The notes beneath the pieces are model-generated. The model worked only from the letters and a program-made list of their open reading frames with translations, did no database searches and was not told where the DNA came from. This document shows, in pieces, positions 23,995 to 34,206 of a DNA stretch of 64,000 bases. Within the stretch, counting starts at the first letter, position 1, and the number at the start of each line of letters is the position of its first letter. The stretch lies in the NCBI RefSeq assembly GCF_019320115.1, contig NC_089584.1, positions 61,085,633 through 61,149,632 of the forward strand, read 5' to 3'. The position numbers and the translations under genes are program-made. The DNA is from Miscanthus floridulus. Taxonomy: Eukaryota; Streptophyta; Magnoliopsida; Poales; Poaceae.

Positions 23995-25464
23995 TGTTGA
24001 TGGTAGTTAACAACCATCATAAACCATCAATGAAACATGTATAAGGGCGCAAAGGAGATAACCAACAAAGGTCTAGGGGTTCAAACTAACAAATTCAATG
24101 AGTTTTGGTGAATCTATATTTTCTACAGGGTATATCCATAAAACCATCATGGTGAACCTAGATGTCAGAATTAATCGTGCTTATCTGCCGTGAAGTGGAC
24201 ACCAGAAGACTCTAGAAGACACCAGAGGACTCTACACCAAAGTGGAGGGTGAGACGCCGCTAGGTGGGGCTGGCCCCACCTATAGGTTGGTCGGCCCCTA
24301 GGGACCACCTGTTAGCCCCCCATTGTTATGAAGGTTCTCCACCGCCTCCTAGATTGCATCTACACCATTTATTCAAGTTGGTTTGATCCAAGGGCTTAAG
24401 ATTGACGCTCTGGCCTATATATACTAGCCCCTACCCCCTCCCTTAGGCATTGAATAAGTCATTTAAGAAGATAGAAACCCTAATCATCCTTAGAGCTCCA
24501 CCATATTCTAGGGCATAGCTAGTTAGGCTAGGTCTAGAGGAAGGCAAGCAGGCTTCGCTTGGATTCCCAATCTTGTCAAGAGCGTAGTTTGGTATAATCT
24601 TTGTACCCCCTCTCTTTTGTATCTCCATTACTTTATATGCTTGCTACAATTGTTATGACAATATTAGTATTCATCTTATTCATGTTCTTTGTTATAATGT
24701 TCATCGTCTACTTTGATTATATGCTTAGTATAGCTAGTTTATCATTATGTCCATGCATAAGTTCGTATAGCGCTCGCTCCGCTACGCACGGGGTGAGTGG
24801 TCGACATTGTGTAAGCGTGGTGCTTATACGTTGTTTACCCATGGATAAACCCTATATTCTGGGTCATATGGTAGATCACGGATGTGACACTCCCGTTGAG
24901 TCCTTTGTAGTCCACTCCTCGAATGTAGGCGCACATAGGGCCCGGTTATGAAGGAAGAACAAGCTATGTTCTTAATCTTCCTTAGTAATATCCCTTATGT
25001 GTAGATATAAAGATGATCTTAGCCATGACTACTAGGTGTAATTGCACTAATCAATGTATGCTTTGACTTGTAATTAAGAATGACTTAGGAATTATTCCTC
25101 TAATATTCTACATAACCATGCTAATGCCATAGAAAGGAGTACTCTGAGTGATTTATCATTGATCAATGCTTATCATATACATATTTTATCCTATGACTTA
25201 CCCTTATTGTGAATAGAATATTGGTTATGGTTTACTTCTCCATCAATAGTATATGTTATCAATACATGTCCATGCCAGACCTTCCCTGTGGTAAAAATAT
25301 AAATAATGATACCTGGAATACTCTCGGGTGAAGTGCTACAATGGAATAATTATCTGTGCGCTTGTAAATCCTTTTCATAATATATTCTTCTACCTAGTCA
25401 CATGAAATAATGAAGAACGACTTAGTATCATTCTTGTAGTGATGCTAGGTAATACCAATAAGCA
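23995..25464 (+). repeat. Athila-like Gypsy 5' LTR
   Basis: Starts TGTTGATGGTAG at 23995 and ends AATAAGCA at 25464, followed by TTTC and a PBS-like sequence. A TATA box, CCTATATATAC, is at 24414-24424. No polypurine tract precedes it, as expected for a 5' LTR. It is recognisably related to the LTR at 54148 but far too diverged to be its partner. The internal part resumes after Copia-1 at 38705. Confidence 0.65.
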
Positions 25465-25468
25465 TTTC

Positions 25469-25486
25469 TGGCATCATCATTAGGGA
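25469..25486 (+). promoter_or_regulatory. Decayed Athila primer binding site (tRNA-Asp type)
   Basis: TGGCATCATCATTAGGGA matches the Athila-type site TGGCGCCGTNGCCGGGGA except at positions explained by C-to-T or G-to-A changes, most at former CpGs. It lies four bases after the LTR end, the usual spacing. Confidence 0.6.
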
Positions 25487-25493
25487 TGACAAC

Positions 25494-25498
25494 CTAGT
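25494..25498. repeat. Copia-1 target site duplication, left (CTAGT)
   Basis: CTAGT directly precedes the 5' LTR and is repeated at 38700-38704 directly after the 3' LTR. Confidence 0.95.
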
Positions 25499-27061
25499 TG
25501 AAAGCATCTAGGCCCCTAGTTGGATTTCGGTGATTAATGTCAATACAAGATTACTATGACTAACGTGTGTTTTGCAGAGGCAATTAAGTTAGGTCATGGT
25601 AATGGAGATCGATTAGGCAATCGAAGTTGTCATGCCCCTACGATGGAAATCGTTTCGGTTTTCAAAGGATGGACGACAAGGTTAAGGATAACTAGTTCTA
25701 AGTGTCGATTGGAGTTGGAGAGACACTTAGAGTAGTTTAGGACTTTGTTTTTCCTTTGGCCGTACTATAAAGGGGGGTATGAATGGGTAGCTTGACCTAG
25801 TTGAGTCTAGTGAGTTAGGTGTGGTGCACACTTGTTAAAACTAGCTCTAGGTAGCTCCTATGAATGCCTAAGATCTTTTGGAGCAAACTTCATTCACATA
25901 TGTTCAGAAGTTGGAAGTGAATGGAGGGTCAAACACTGACCGGACGCTGGCTCCGGTGCGACCGGACGCTGGCCGCAGGGTCCGGTCAGTTCATTTGACC
26001 AAGGGGATCAAGTCTGGTGTGACCGGACGCTGGGAGGTCATGTAACTGGACGCTGAGGGCCAGCGTCCGATCAACTCCAGTAAGGGTCCAGACTTGGGAA
26101 AGAGTGACCGGACGCGTCCGGTCAGTGTGACCGGACCCTGAGTATCCAGCGTCCGGTCGTTTACAGTAAGCATCCAAGAGCGACCGGACGCGTCCGGTCG
26201 GTACTGACCGGACCCTGACATCGTCCGGTCATCATTTGAAAACTGTTCGCGGGTTGAACTGATCGGAGCATCCGGTCAAAATGATCGGAGCGTCCGGTCA
26301 TCCCGCAGAAGCTCATAACGGTTTGTTTTTCAGGCTGGCTTATAAATAGAAGCTCCACTCGTGAGTGGAGTATCTTTTGCTCATTCCAACAGCTGAGAAA
26401 CACGTTTGTGAGTGCCAAGAAGAGCAAGGTCCTAGTGAGGTGTTTGTGATTTGAGAATCCAAGAGAGTAGCCTCACTAGCAAATCAAGAGTAGCAAAGTG
26501 TGCATCCATCTTCTCATTAGGCTTTGCGTGGTCAAGTGAGAGTTCGTGCTTGTTACTCTTGGTGATCGCCATCACCTAGACGGCTTGGTGGTGATTGGGA
26601 GTTTGGTGTTCACCCGGCGGAGCTTGTGGGTGACCCAACTCAAGTTGTGAGCGGCTTTGGGTGATTCGCCGCGACGGAGTGTCGAAGAATCAACCCGTAG
26701 AGAGCACTTGATCCTTGCGCGGATCAAGGGGGAGCTACACCCTTGCGTGGGTGCTCCAACGAGGACTAGTGGGGAGTGGTGACTCTCTGATACCTCGGCA
26801 AAACATCGCCGCGTTCTTTTCTCTCTCTACTTACTTTGAGCACTTACTTTGAGTATTTACTTTGAGCAATTCAATACTTGTTTTTACATCCATAGAATTG
26901 CTTGCTAGAGTAAGTTTGGAACATAGGTTGCGAGGTTGTTGTGCATTAGTTTGATATAAACACTTTTCTAGGCACAAGGGGTTAATTGGGCTATCCGTAG
27001 GATTTGATTATTGCAAGAGAATTTAGAATTAGCCCAATTCTTGGGCATCTTGATCCTTTCA
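25499..27061 (+). repeat. Copia-1 5' LTR
   Basis: TGAAAGCATC...GATCCTTTCA. Bases 25937-26305 are a dense cluster of ACCGGACGC and GCGTCCGGT motifs in both orientations, including two perfect 18-bp palindromes at 26106-26123 and 26183-26200. TATAAATA is at 26341-26348, followed at 26353-26370 by a perfect hairpin (CTCCACTC, loop GT, GAGTGGAG). Compared with the 3' LTR it lacks an 11-base segment containing eight Cs near its right end. Confidence 0.95.
26341..26370 (+). promoter_or_regulatory. Copia-1 LTR TATA box and start-site hairpin
   Basis: TATAAATA lies 12 bases upstream of CTCCACTCGTGAGTGGAG, a perfect 8-bp stem with a two-base loop, near where transcription would start. The 3' LTR keeps the stem, with only the loop changed (GT to AT). 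This would mark the U3/R border. The start site itself is inferred. Confidence 0.65.
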
Positions 27062-27063
27062 AT

Positions 27064-27075
27064 TGGTATCAGAGC
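27064..27075 (+). promoter_or_regulatory. Copia-1 primer binding site (tRNA-iMet)
   Basis: TGGTATCAGAGC lies two bases after the LTR end, the standard Copia site complementary to the 3' end of initiator tRNA-Met. Confidence 0.95.
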
Positions 27076-27115
27076 CTCGTGCTCACGTTTTTTAAGCTTA
27101 ATCGCTTAGAGCAAG

Positions 27116-29500
27116 ATGTCTCACAGGGATGGACCTCCTCCTATCTTTGAGGGAGATGATTTTCCATATTGGAAAATCCGCATGGAGGCATACTTAGAAG
27201 CTCTAGATGTTGGAATTCTAAGAGCCACCTCTCAAGGGTTCCCTGCACCTAGGAATGCCGCACAACTTCAAGGTGATGAAGTGAATTATGAAAAATGGAA
27301 TGCAAAGGCTCGCAACACCATCTTTAGAGGCCTTTGCAAAGATGTGTTCAATCGTGTAAGGAACCACAAAGACGCCCATGCACTATGGTCGGACATTTGT
27401 GTGCTCCATGAGGGAACCAAGAGTGAGCGTGAGGAACGCTATCATCTTGTGATTAAAAAGCTAAATTCTTTTGAGATGTTTCCCAAAGAAAGTGCTAATG
27501 AGATGTATTCTCGATTAAATGTTCTTGTAGAGGAAGTCAATGGGCTTGGACTCACTCAAATGTCACCATCCGATGTTGTGAGAAAAATCTTGAGTGTCCT
27601 CCCCATTGACAAATATGGGCACATTGTGACCGTGCTACATCAAAGTGATCTTTCCGCCGCTACACCGACACAAATCTTGGGAAAGATCAATGCTCATGAG
27701 ATGTACATGCACATCACACCACAAGATGGCTCATCCTCTACAAAGAAGAAAGAGAAGGACTTAGCATTCAAAGCTAGCCAAGACAAGGGCAAAGCAAGAC
27801 TTGAGTATGAGAGCTCAAGTGACGAAGATGATGAAGAAAGCCTTGCTCTCATGGTGAAGAAGACCACCAAGATGCTAAAAAGGCTAAACAAGAGTGGCAT
27901 CAAGTTTGATGGCAAGAAGAAGAAGTTCTTCACTAGCTCAAGAAGAAAGCCAATCTCCGAGATGGATTACAATTGTGGCGAACTTGGCCACCTAGCTCAT
28001 CAATGCACAAAGCCCAAGAAAGACAAGTTCAAGAACAAGGGCAAGAAAGATGAGTCAAGCGATGAAGATGAAAAGAAAAAGAACAAGCCATACAAGAAGA
28101 GAGATGGCAAAAAGAGGGACTTCTACAAGAAGAAGAAGAGTGGCAAGGCCTACATTGTCGGTGATTGGCTTACGGACATTGATTCATCAAGTGGATCATC
28201 CGATGATGATAGTGACGATGAAAAGGTGGCCGCCATTGCTATTGATCTTGCATCTTCACCACCACCATCGCCATCATCCTCTACACACCTATGCCTTATG
28301 GCCAAAGGTGAACGCAAGGTAACTAAGAGTGATGATAGTAGTGATGATGAACATGCTAGTGATGATGATAGTGATAGCGATGATGATGACTCACCTACTT
28401 ATGATGATCTTGTCAAAATACTAAGAAAATATACTAAGATCATTAGAAAGAGTAGAGCTACTAATGAAAAACTTGATGCTAAAAATGATTCACTCTTAGC
28501 TAAGTGTGATACATTAGAAAAGGCTAATGATGAGCTCAAGGAAACAAATGATTCTATATCATCCAAACTCAAGGAGCTCAAATCTTCTAAGAAAGAGCTT
28601 AAAGATAAAAATGATAAACTTGAGTGGGTGCACAATGAGCTTATCACTAGTCACAATAAGCTAAAAGATGAATATGCAACTCTAAAGATCAATTATGATA
28701 CCCTTATTATTGCATAAGAATTCTTACCAAATGAGCCACATGATGCTACTAACCATGTTGTTAAGATTGATATAGCTACCTCATGTGATGATTTAATTGA
28801 TGAAAGCATTGAGCATGGATCTAGTAGCAAGGGCAAGCAAGTGGTTGAGTGCAATGACTATGATGAGTATGTCAAGCTCAAGAGTGAAAATGAGAAGCTC
28901 ATGAAAGATCTTGAAGAGATGAAAAGTCACAACACCATTGTGCTAGAAACTCTTGATCATGACAAAGAGGTAATCCTTGAGAATGAGAAGCTAAAAGAAG
29001 AAATCAAGAAACTCAAGGAGGAGAAGAACAATGATATTCTCAAGGAAGAGAACAAGAAGCTTAAGATGGAGAAAGAGCATCTCAAGGTGGGATTGAGCAA
29101 GTTTGCTAGAGGCAAGCATCTCCAAAGTGAGCTACTCATGAATACCGTCATGAAGATGGATAGAAGTGGCATTGGATATATGGCAAGTGTAGAGAAGAAG
29201 AAGGCTCAAGCTCAACACCAACAATCAAAGCCAAAGCCAAAGCCAAAGAGATGTTTTGAGTGTGGACAAGAAGGCCACTTTGCTCATGAGTGTCAAACTC
29301 CACCACCACAACCCTTGCCCAAGCATGCTAGACCCTTTGCTTTCAATGCTCACTACATGCTTAGAAAAGATTCGAGTGGAAAGATGAAAGTCATGTTCTT
29401 AGGTCCCCCCAACAAGAGTAGGCCTAAGAAAATTTGGGTGGCTAAGTCACTTGTTGAGAAGGTGAAGGGCCCTCAACAAGCTTGGATCCCTAAAGCTTGA
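27116..29500 (+). pseudogene. Copia-1 gag with one in-frame stop
   Basis: Starts at the first ATG after the PBS; one frame runs 795 codons to TGA at 29498, interrupted only by TAA at 28715. Residues 1-60 (PPPIFEGDDFPYWKIRMEAYL) are the DUF4219-like N-terminus and about 70-190 the UBN2 gag core. A first zinc knuckle near residue 288 (YNCGELGHLAHQC) lacks its first Cys, which is Asp here. Acidic/Ser and Lys-rich stretches follow, then coiled coil at about 440-540 and 580-660, and a canonical second knuckle CFECGQEGHFAHEC near 715. The nonsense codon truncates the protein to 533 residues, losing the good knuckle. Gag forms the cytoplasmic particle and binds element RNA. Confidence 0.93.
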
Positions 29501-29516
29501 ATCTCTTGTGTGTAGG
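29498..29516 (+). promoter_or_regulatory. gag-pol boundary: TGA, 12 bases, TAG
   Basis: Gag ends with TGA (29498) and pol resumes in the same frame after TAG (29513). The intervening ATCTCTTGTGTGTAG|G looks like a pyrimidine-rich 3' splice acceptor. Copia-2 has the parallel arrangement (TGA, ten bases, then TTCATAG|G). Whether this is spliced, read through, or only decay cannot be decided from sequence. Confidence 0.4.
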
Positions 29517-32500
29517 TGAACTACAAGACCGGTGGAAGTCATTGGGTTATTGATAGTGGTTGCACTCAACATATGACCGGTGATCCTCGTATGTTCACCT
29601 CACTAGATGAAGAGGTAGATGGACAAGAGAAAATAACATTTGGAGATAATTCAAAGGGCAAGGTTAAAGGATTGGGCAAAGTGGCAATATCAAATGATCA
29701 TTCCATCTCCAATGTGCTCTATGTTGCTTCATTGAGCTTCAACTTGCTATCCGTTGGGCAATTGTGTGATCTTGGCTTTCAATGCCTATTCACCAAGAAG
29801 GAGGTTGTTGTATCCAAGTTAGATGACAATCAAGTGATATTCAATGGATTTAGATACAACAACTTATATCTAGTTGACTTCACCTCCGAAGATGCAAACT
29901 TGAAGACTTGCCTATTCACCAAAACAACACTTGGGTGGCTATGGCATAGAAGACTTGCTCATGTTGGGATGAGCTCACTCAAGAAGCTTATGAAGAATGA
30001 TTTGGTGAGAGGGTTGAAGGATGTGAAGTTTGAGAAGGACAAGCTTTGTAGTGCATGTCAAGCCGGTAAGCAAGTTGCAAACACTCATCCAACCAAAGCT
30101 TTCATGTCAACCACAAGAGTGCTAGAACTCCTACACATGGATTTATTTGGACCAACAACATACAAGAGTTTGGGAGGAAATCTCTATTGTCTTGTGATTG
30201 TGGATGACTATTCAAAATATACATGGGTGTTCTTCCTTCATGACAAATCCGAAGTTGCATCTTGTTTCAAGAAGTTTGCCAAGAGAGCTCAAAATGAATT
30301 TGAAGTGAAGCTCAAGAAGATAAGAAGTGACAATGGCAAAGAGTTTGATAACACAAACATAGAAGCTTATTGTGATGAAGTTGGAATCAAACATGAAGTC
30401 TCCGCAACCTATACTCCTCAACAAAATGGTGTAGTTGAGAGGAAGAACCGGACTTTGATCACTCTTGCAAGGACAATGCTAGATGAGTACAACACCCCCG
30501 AAGCTCTATGGGCGGAAGCAATCAACACCGCATGTTATGCATCCAACCGCCTATTTCTTCAAAAGTTCCTTGTCAAGACACCATATGAGTTGCTCAATGG
30601 GAAGAAGCCGGACGTCTCCTTCTTTAGGGTGTTTGGTTGCAAGTGCTACATCTACAAGAAGCGGCAATACCTAGGGAAGTTTCAAAGGCGTTGTGATATA
30701 GGTTTTCTTGTTGGTTACTCATTGAAGTCCAAAGCATATAGAGTATTTAATCATGCCACCAGCTTGGTTGAAGAAACATATGATGTGGAATTTGATGAAT
30801 CTAACGGCTCCCAAGGAGCACATGAGAATCTTGATGATGTAGGTGATGAACCATTGAGGGAGGCTATGAAGAATATTCCGGTGGGAGACATCAAGCCAAA
30901 AGATGATGAAGATGATGTACAAGTCATTAACCAACCCTCTTCATCAAATGTACCACAAGATGGTGAAAAAGTTGGGAGAGTACAAAATGAAGATACTCAT
31001 ATCTCCCATGAGCAAATGATGGTACAAGCACAAGATGTTGATGCTCCACAACCTCCTCCTCAAGTGGTCAATAGAAGAAATACACCTCTCCTACAAGATC
31101 ATCCACAAGATCTCATCATAGGGAGTCCAACAAAGGGGGTGATGACTCGATCTCAAAAACTTACCTCATTTATTGCTCATCACTCTTTTGTCTCTTGCTA
31201 TGAGCCTACCAAGGTAGAAGAAGCTCTAAAAGATCCAGATTGGATAAATACCATGCATGAAGAGTTGAACAACTTCACTCGCAATGAAGTTTGGAATCTT
31301 GAAGAGCGACCAAAAGGTGCAAGAGTAATTGGAACAAAGTGGGTGTTCCGCAACAAGCAAGATGATCAAGGTGTTGTTGTGAGGAACAAGGCAAGACTAG
31401 TGGCAAAGGGGTTCTCTCAAGTTGAAGGTTTAGATTTTGGAGAAACCTTTGCACCGGTTGCAAGATTAGAAGCCATCCGTATCCTTCTTGCATATGCATC
31501 ACATCATGAAATGAAACTATATCAAATGGATGTGAAAAGTGCATTCTTAAATGGCTTTATTAATGAACTAGTCTATGTTGATCAACCTCCCGGGTTTGAA
31601 GACCCTAGATATCCTAATCATGTTTATAGGTTGTCCAAGGCACTATATGGGCTTAAGCAAGCCCCAAGAGCTTGGTATGAGCGCCTTCGGGATTTCCTTA
31701 TTGAGAAGGGCTTCACCATTGGGAAGGTCGACACCACACTATTCACCAAGAAGCTTGATGGGCATATCTTCATTTGTCAAGTATATGTTGATGATATCAT
31801 CTTTGGATCATCAAATGAAGACTCATGCAAAGAATTTGGTGAATTGATGTCTAAGGAGTTCGAGATGTCAATGATTGGTGAGCTTACATTCTTTCTTGGT
31901 TTTCAAGTCAAGCAAATGAAAGAAGGCATCTTCATCTCTCAAGAGAAATACACAAAAGATCTTCTCAAGAGATTCAAAATGGATGAATGTAAGCCAATCA
32001 AGACCCCAATGCCTACCAATGGACATCTCGACCTAGATGAGGGAGGTAACTCGGTTGATCAAACTCTCTACCGTTCTATGATTGGTAGCTTGTTATATTT
32101 AACCGCATCTAGGCCCGACATCATGTTTAGTGTGTGTATGTGTGCTAGATTTCAAGCTAGTCCTAAGGAAACACATTTAATTGCCATAAAAAGAATCCTT
32201 AGGTATCTTAAGCACACACCAAGCATTGGCCTTTGGTATCCCAAAGGAGCTTTATTTGAATTAATTGGCTATTCCGATTCGGATTACGCCGGATGCAAAG
32301 TTGATAGAAAGAGCACATCCGGAGGGTGCCATTTGCTTGGTAGATCACTTGTGTCTTGGTCCTCCAAGAAATAAAATAGTGTGGCTTTGTCCACCACCGA
32401 AGCGGAATACATTGCCGCGGGTGCTTGTTGTGCACAAATATTATACATGGAACAAACTTTACTAGACTATGGAGTAGTTCTAGAGAAAGTACCTCTTTTA

Positions 32501-32743
32501 TGCGACAATGAAAGTGCAGTAAAACTTGCAAATAATCCGGTTCAACACTCTCGCACCAAGCATATAGATATCCGCCATCACTTTCTAAGAGATCATGTAG
32601 CTAAAAATAATATATCACTAGAAGGTGTAAGATCCGAAGATCAATTAGCGGATATCTTCACTAAACCGCTAGATGAGGCTACATTTTGTAGATTGCAGAA
32701 CGAGCTCAATGTACTTGATTTTAGTAACTTCACTAAAAATTGA
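29516..32743 (+). pseudogene. Copia-1 pol (PR-INT-RT-RH) with one in-frame stop
   Basis: About 1075 codons in one frame. Protease IDSGCTQHM at residues 12-20; GAG-pre-integrase zinc domain [12 protein letters not shown]...CSACQAGK at about 142-185; integrase triad Asp in LLHMDLFGP, Asp in IRSDNGKEF and Glu in GVVERKNRT, 200-310; RT from about 590 with [31 protein letters not shown] and [10 protein letters not shown]; RNase H with [33 protein letters not shown] and ADIFTKPLDE. A TAA at 32372 cuts RNase H after WSSKK, leaving 952 residues. No frameshift. All integrase and RT catalytic residues are present. Same frame as gag. Confidence 0.95.
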
Positions 32744-33119
32744 GCTTGTGTTGTCCCTTGCATTCATTGTAATATACAACATGTTTAATTTGTGGCAATG
32801 CATATAGGGCTTGTCTAACATGGTTAAGATAACCGCCGAAAAGCGTGTGAAAAAGCTTAACCTTGGATCAAACTTGACAAGCAACTAGATTTACTTACAA
32901 GTATTACATATGCATGAATGTTGTTTTGTCGTTTTGTTCCATTTGCCCTCTTGTTGCCTATTTTCTTAAAAAGAATTATAGCCTAAGGCAAAATATTTTG
33001 AAAAATATGAGGGTTTGAGAGAGGTCACTCACATCAGTCCCAATTGGTGTTTATTTGGATCTTATTCAAGTTGGGACTTGATTGGGAATAGGCAGCGCGA
33101 AGGAAGGTTGAAGGTTTGC
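32744..33119 (+). other. Copia-1 spacer between pol and motif cluster
   Basis: AT-rich, no ORF of note. It corresponds to the Copia-2 segment at about 4990-5186 in position. Confidence 0.5.
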
Positions 33120-33425
33120 TGGAAGAGGTGCACCAGACGCTGCACCGGACGCTGCTGTCCAGCGTCCGGTCAGTTCACAGGAGGTGAACTGCTACTGAAG
33201 GAGTGACCGAACGCTGCGTCTGTGCGTCCGGTCAGAAAGGGTTCAGCATCCGGTCGATCAAAGGATGATCAAGTTGTACTGACCGGACCCTACCTGCGTC
33301 CGGTCATGGACCATCGGACGTGTCTGGTCCCGATTCCAGAGGATTTGGACCTCTCTGGAATCGACCGGACGCTGGGTGGTAGCGTCCGGTCGCTACCACC
33401 GGAGCGTCCGGTTAGTGGATCTCGC
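33120..33425 (+). repeat. Copia-1 internal cluster of ACCGGACGC / GCGTCCGGT motifs
   Basis: About eight exact ACCGGAC or GTCCGGT heptamers plus several one-base variants, in both orientations, within 300 bp. The clearest pair forms an 11-bp perfect stem (33144-33154 with 33160-33170) around a CTGTC loop. A separate hairpin, ATTCCAGAG...CTCTGGAAT, lies near 33334-33361. Flanking sequence differs from the LTR cluster, so this is not just an LTR fragment. Confidence 0.8.
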
Positions 33426-33429
33426 GCGT

Positions 33430-34206
33430 CTTAAGGACTCTTTTCCCCGTTTCCTTTTCTATCACGATTTGGGGGATTACTTAACCTGCCCGCAACCTCT
33501 ATCTCCCGTCGTGCCCTAGCCCGAGCCGTCGCACCGCCGCCTCCTCGCGCCCAACCTCGCGCACGCGCCACCATCTCGCAAGCCACCGCACTCGGCTCCC
33601 TCGCCTGCCGCGCCTCTGCAGCGCCGCCGTGCTCCAGCCAAGCCCGCAGCCGAGCTACGCGCCGCCGTCCCACGCGCCACCGCGCCTGCTCAGCACCACG
33701 CCGGCCTCCTCGCGCCCAAGCTCACCGCTCCGCCGTTGCCAAGGCTGCCGGTCTTCGCCAAGTGCTCTTGCCCTATCCTCCCATTGATTGGTAAGGCAAG
33801 TTTTGTGTTTCAATCTTGATCTCCAATTGTGACCTAGATCAAATTCTAAATACACTGATTCCCCATTGCATTCAGGGCGTTTGACCTAACCCTAGCCGAT
33901 TCCGAGATCCCCCACGTGACATCTTATCTATTCTCAGATCGCTGATCGTCAGGTAGACAGCCACTCGATTCAAGTTCGCATCTAAAATTGCTTTCTCTAT
34001 TAGGATTTCGCATCTATTAGATATATGGTATTTATTTGTATATCCTTCTATTCTATCGTGCAGCGAGTCGGTTCCGTTGTGTTTCGTCTGGCAGTTGGCA
34101 GTCAACTCGGAGCCAAGCTCGCGAGTAAGGATCGAGGCCAAGCCTCGAAAGTGGCAGTTTGACAGTTGATCTTCATCAGCAACAGTTCACCATCTTGACA
34201 GTTCAG
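33430..34206 (+). promoter_or_regulatory. GC/CT-rich leader before Copia-1 ORF3
   Basis: A CT- and GC-rich stretch (33440-33770) resembling a plant promoter or 5' untranslated region is followed by AT-richer DNA with possible GT...AG introns (33791-33876 and 33953-34063). It ends 5' of the ORF3 ATG at 34207. It could hold an internal promoter or splice sites for ORF3, or be captured host sequence. No TATA box is obvious. Confidence 0.35.

Noticed and set aside
25937..26305. CRISPR-like array of short repeats in the Copia-1 LTR
   Set aside because: Repeats occur in both orientations with irregular spacing, lie inside an LTR, and the setting is a plant nuclear genome.
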